Below are positions 5,560-7,942 of a stretch of DNA of 7,942 bases, in pieces. Each line of letters begins with the position of its first letter. Positions within the stretch are counted from its first letter, which is position 1. The position numbers and the translations under genes were made by a program. Source of the stretch: Actinomycetota bacterium (GTDB taxonomy: Bacteria; Actinomycetota; Acidimicrobiia; IMCC26256); the NCBI GenBank assembly GCA_009702955.1, contig WLHA01000041.1, forward strand, positions 1 through 7,942, given 5' to 3'. The notes beneath the pieces were generated by a model. It searched no databases and was not told where the DNA came from. It saw only the letters and a list, made by a program, of their open reading frames with translations.

Positions 5560-7449
5560 ATGGGAATTGTTGCAGAGGACATCGTGCGTGTGCGAGAGGC
5601 GACAGATATCGTCGCCCTCATCAGTGAGCGCATCGCGCTTAAGCGTGCAGGTCGTCGCTATACGGGTCTATGTCCATTTCATAATGAGAAGAGCTCATCA
5701 TTCTCGGTCAACCCCGAACTCGGGGTTTACCACTGCTTTGGTTGTCAGGTAAGCGGTGACGCAATTACCTTTCTGCGCGAGCTTGACCATATCGACTTCA
5801 TAGATGCGGTTGAGCGCCTCGCCACTCGAGCTGGGATCACTCTTCGATATGACGACGCTAAAGCGAGTCAAGATCGACAGAAGCGGAGTCGCCTTATAGA
5901 GGCTTGCGGTGCAGCTGTCGCGTTTTACCACGATCGACTCCTAACCTCGGCTGATGCAGGGGGAGCGCGCGCTTATCTAAGGTCTCGCGGTTTCGATGGC
6001 GACGCTGCCCGAAGGTTTCAGCTCGGGTGGGCTCCTGATAGCTATGACGCACTATCGCGATCGCTCCAGGATCAGAAATTCTCGCGTGAAGATTTGGCAT
6101 CGGTTGGTCTCTCCTTCATAAACCGATCGAACAAGCTGCAGGATCAGTTTCGCGGAAGGCTCATGTTCCCAATTTTTGACCGTCAGGGCGATGCGGTGGG
6201 TTTCGGAGGCCGCACTCTCACAGGTGATGGGCCCAAGTACAAAAACTCGCCAGAGACCCCTCTCTACAGCAAGAGCCGCGTGCTTTATGGCCTCAACTGG
6301 GCGAAGGCAGAGGTAGCGGCTCGCGACTCCGTGGTGATCTGTGAGGGATACACAGACGTAATGGCTTTCGCTCTTGCTGGCGTTCCTAATGCGGTAGCTA
6401 CTTGCGGAACCGCACTGACTGAAGACCATGTGCAGATACTTAAGAACTTCACGCGCAACATTGTGCTCGCCTACGACGCTGATAGCGCAGGGCAGAGCGC
6501 AGCCGAGAAGTGGTACACGTGGGAGCAGCGCTTTGAGATAAATGTTCGTGTTGCAGCGCTCCCAACGAGTGGAGACCCGGCTGATCTTTGGAGATCCGAT
6601 CCAGACGCGCTGCTCCGTGCGGTAACCAATGCTCGTTCGTTTATGGATTTCAAACTTGATCGAGTCTTCGCATCATTCGATCTTGAGTCCCCCGAGGGGC
6701 GAGCCCGATGTGCAGAGGCAGCGGTTGATGTCCTACGGGAGCACTCGAACGAGCTAGTGCGAGAGGGATATATCCAAAAAGTTGCTGGCGTAACGGGCTT
6801 TGACCATGCCTGGTTTAAGCAAGCAATAGCTAAACCAGCCACCCGAACCGCTGCAACTGCGCGCGACTCCGAGTCACGAGATGCAATGGCGCCGGCCAGA
6901 AGGCCAAACCCAACTGAGCGAATCGATCGTCGCGAACTCGAGGCTCTGCGATGGGCAATCCATGACCCAGCGATGGTCGTTAACTGGATCGATACCTCGC
7001 TCTTCTCAGACCCCCTAACCATCGAGGCGTTTGAACTGCTTGCCTCGACAGAGTCCTTCCACGAGGCGACCGCTGCCGCGACCGGCCCTGTTCTGGCCTT
7101 ACTCGAGCAGTTAGGGGTTGAGGAGCCAGTAGGTGATGGAGAGAAAGAGACTCTCCATGCCCGCTTAGTGGTGAGCCTCGTAGAGCCCGCTGGGGAGAGG
7201 TGGCTCAAGGATCTAGTGAGGGCCGGGGACGATCGAGCGATGGTGGTTAAGCCGGTATTGGACAAGATTGCGACCGCTAGAAATTCGGATTGGCATATGG
7301 GCGAGAAAGCAGCACTTCAGTTGGTGGCGATGCTGTCCGATGCGTATGTGTCGCACTCCTCGGGTGCCTCTGAGGCCCCGCAGGTCTCAGACGATTCTGA
7401 GGATGCTTCACCAATGGAGTCCGATGCAGTGGGAGTACCTGAAGCATGA
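5560..7449 (+). CDS. dnaG: DNA primase
   Basis: This encodes 629 residues, normal for bacterial DnaG. It makes the short RNA primers for lagging-strand and origin synthesis at the replication fork, working with the DnaB helicase. The N-terminal CHC2 zinc-binding domain (about 1-100) has the ligands Cys38, His41 (LCPFHNEK) and Cys59, Cys62 (HCFGC). The central catalytic core includes FRGRLMFPIFD and GFGGRTL, then KYKNSPETPLYSKSRVLYG. The TOPRIM fold carries Glu262 in CEGYTDVMAF and Asp306/Asp308 in LAYDADSAGQ, the metal-binding residues. A less conserved C-terminal helicase-interaction region begins about residue 453 (ERIDRRELEALRWA) and ends in an acidic, Ser-rich tail. The ATG at 5560 gives the typical start (MGIVAEDIVRVREATDIV) but has no clear ribosome binding site, so translation may depend on coupling from upstream. 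The stop overlaps the rpoD start (ATGA, 7446-7449). Confidence 0.97.
   Translation: MGIVAEDIVRVREATDIVALISERIALKRAGRRYTGLCPFHNEKSSSFSVNPELGVYHCFGCQVSGDAITFLRELDHIDFIDAVERLATRAGITLRYDDAKASQDRQKRSRLIEACGAAVAFYHDRLLTSADAGGARAYLRSRGFDGDAARRFQLGWAPDSYDALSRSLQDQKFSREDLASVGLSFINRSNKLQDQFRGRLMFPIFDRQGDAVGFGGRTLTGDGPKYKNSPETPLYSKSRVLYGLNWAKAEVAARDSVVICEGYTDVMAFALAGVPNAVATCGTALTEDHVQILKNFTRNIVLAYDADSAGQSAAEKWYTWEQRFEINVRVAALPTSGDPADLWRSDPDALLRAVTNARSFMDFKLDRVFASFDLESPEGRARCAEAAVDVLREHSNELVREGYIQKVAGVTGFDHAWFKQAIAKPATRTAATARDSESRDAMAPARRPNPTERIDRRELEALRWAIHDPAMVVNWIDTSLFSDPLTIEAFELLASTESFHEATAAATGPVLALLEQLGVEEPVGDGEKETLHARLVVSLVEPAGERWLKDLVRAGDDRAMVVKPVLDKIATARNSDWHMGEKAALQLVAMLSDAYVSHSSGASEAPQVSDDSEDASPMESDAVGVPEA
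7432..7435 (+). promoter_or_regulatory. Ribosome binding site of rpoD
   Basis: GGAG (within GGGAG 7431-7435) lies 10 nt before the ATG at 7446, inside the end of dnaG. Together with the ATGA overlap it supports this start and coupled translation of primase and sigma factor. Confidence 0.5.
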
Positions 7450-7942
7450 CAAATCGCCAGAGCAAGCAGGCTACGAATACAACCTCGTCGCCTAAACCCG
7501 ACGCGCGAAAGACGCGCTCAAAATCGGAATCGCAGGTAGACGCTTCGGGCCCCAGCGATGCGACAGAAGTCTTGACCCCAGAATCTGCCGCTGATGGGAT
7601 GGGTTCTGAAGATATGGCTGGCGCTGTAGAGGCGCTGCTATTTCGAGTTGGGGATCGCGACTTTGTAACTACGGGCGAGATATTTGCGGCGCTACCGAAT
7701 CTAGAGCCTTCAACAGATTTGCTTGCCTCAATTCATCGCGAGTTTGAGGCGCGAAACGTCACTGTGGTTGAGGAGATCTCAGATGAGTTAAAAGCCGAGG
7801 ATGCTCTGCTTCGACACGAAATCGAGCCGGAGTCCTCTGCCCCAAAAACTGAGATTGCTGCTCGACGAGCAAGTCGTGAGATGCGCGAAACGGGCAAGTC
7901 GGAGTTCGCTTCGTTCGACCCAGTTCGCATATATCTCCGAGA
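7446..7942 (+). CDS. rpoD: Primary (group 1) RNA polymerase sigma factor, N-terminal part (3' end outside window)
   Basis: The frame is open from ATG 7446 to the window edge: 165 complete codons and no stop. The product directs RNA polymerase to housekeeping promoters. The first roughly 55 residues are a low-complexity, Lys/Arg- then Ser/Ala-rich tail. Residues about 60-110 resemble sigma-70 region 1.1 (VEALLFRVGDRDFVTTGEIFAALP, then a helix and NVTVVEEI), the autoinhibitory module typical of primary sigmas. A charged linker leads to DPVRIYLR (158-165), the opening of region 1.2, where the window ends. Regions 2-4 are not visible, so promoter-binding residues cannot be checked. The ATG overlaps the dnaG stop (ATGA) and has a GGAG 10 nt upstream. 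The dnaG-rpoD adjacency is the classic macromolecular-synthesis arrangement and supports the call. A different group of sigma factor is unlikely given region 1.1 and this context. Confidence 0.92.
   Translation, partial: MTNRQSKQATNTTSSPKPDARKTRSKSESQVDASGPSDATEVLTPESAADGMGSEDMAGAVEALLFRVGDRDFVTTGEIFAALPNLEPSTDLLASIHREFEARNVTVVEEISDELKAEDALLRHEIEPESSAPKTEIAARRASREMRETGKSEFASFDPVRIYLR

Noticed and set aside
6471..7265. Minus-strand open frame of 264 codons within dnaG
   Set aside because: It is long, but opposite TOPRIM and the C-terminal region of an intact primase; its Ser/Arg/Ala-rich composition mirrors the sense codons and no domain is visible.

Overview
The window is a run of same-strand (+) housekeeping genes from a bacterium that is very probably an actinomycetote. 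The order glyS - (J-like/RDD membrane protein) - ppdK - dgt - dnaG - rpoD, the moderately GC-rich composition (mid-50s percent by eye) and the dgt-dnaG pairing all point that way. As I recall it, ppdK-dgt-dnaG-rpoD is the arrangement in Acidimicrobiia-type lineages, whereas mycobacteria keep dgt-dnaG but have ppdK and sigA elsewhere. The class-level assignment is inference, because there is no rRNA in the window.

Layout. 1-246 is the C-terminal end of glycyl-tRNA synthetase. Its TAA stop overlaps (TAATG) the start of a 364-residue membrane protein at 246-1340, which joins a J-like domain lacking the HPD motif to an RDD transmembrane domain split by a long Ala/Lys/Glu-rich helix. After a 162-nt gap carrying a small imperfect repeat comes a complete pyruvate, phosphate dikinase gene (1503-4172). 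Thirty bases later a GTG codon opens a type-2 dGTPase-like HD phosphohydrolase gene (4203-5441). The next 118 nt hold an apparently unannotated 33-codon reading frame with a well-placed ribosome binding site, together with several possible RNA stems. DNA primase follows (5560-7449). Its stop overlaps (ATGA) the start of the primary sigma factor gene, which runs off the window's right edge (7446-7942) just as conserved region 1.2 begins.

How it works together. dgt, dnaG and rpoD form a macromolecular-synthesis cluster: dNTP pool control, primer synthesis and the vegetative sigma factor, with tight spacing and a translationally coupled dnaG-rpoD junction. PPDK (PEP/pyruvate interconversion) sits directly upstream and may share transcription with it, linking central carbon metabolism to the replication/transcription genes.

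I see no mobile element, CRISPR array, tRNA or rRNA, and no clear intrinsic terminator. There is no gene-free stretch over 300 bases. The window is mostly ordinary core genome. The points worth a second look are the HPD-less J/RDD protein with its inserted helix, the small ORF and structured gap before dnaG, and the Thr-to-Val change beside the PPDK catalytic histidine.
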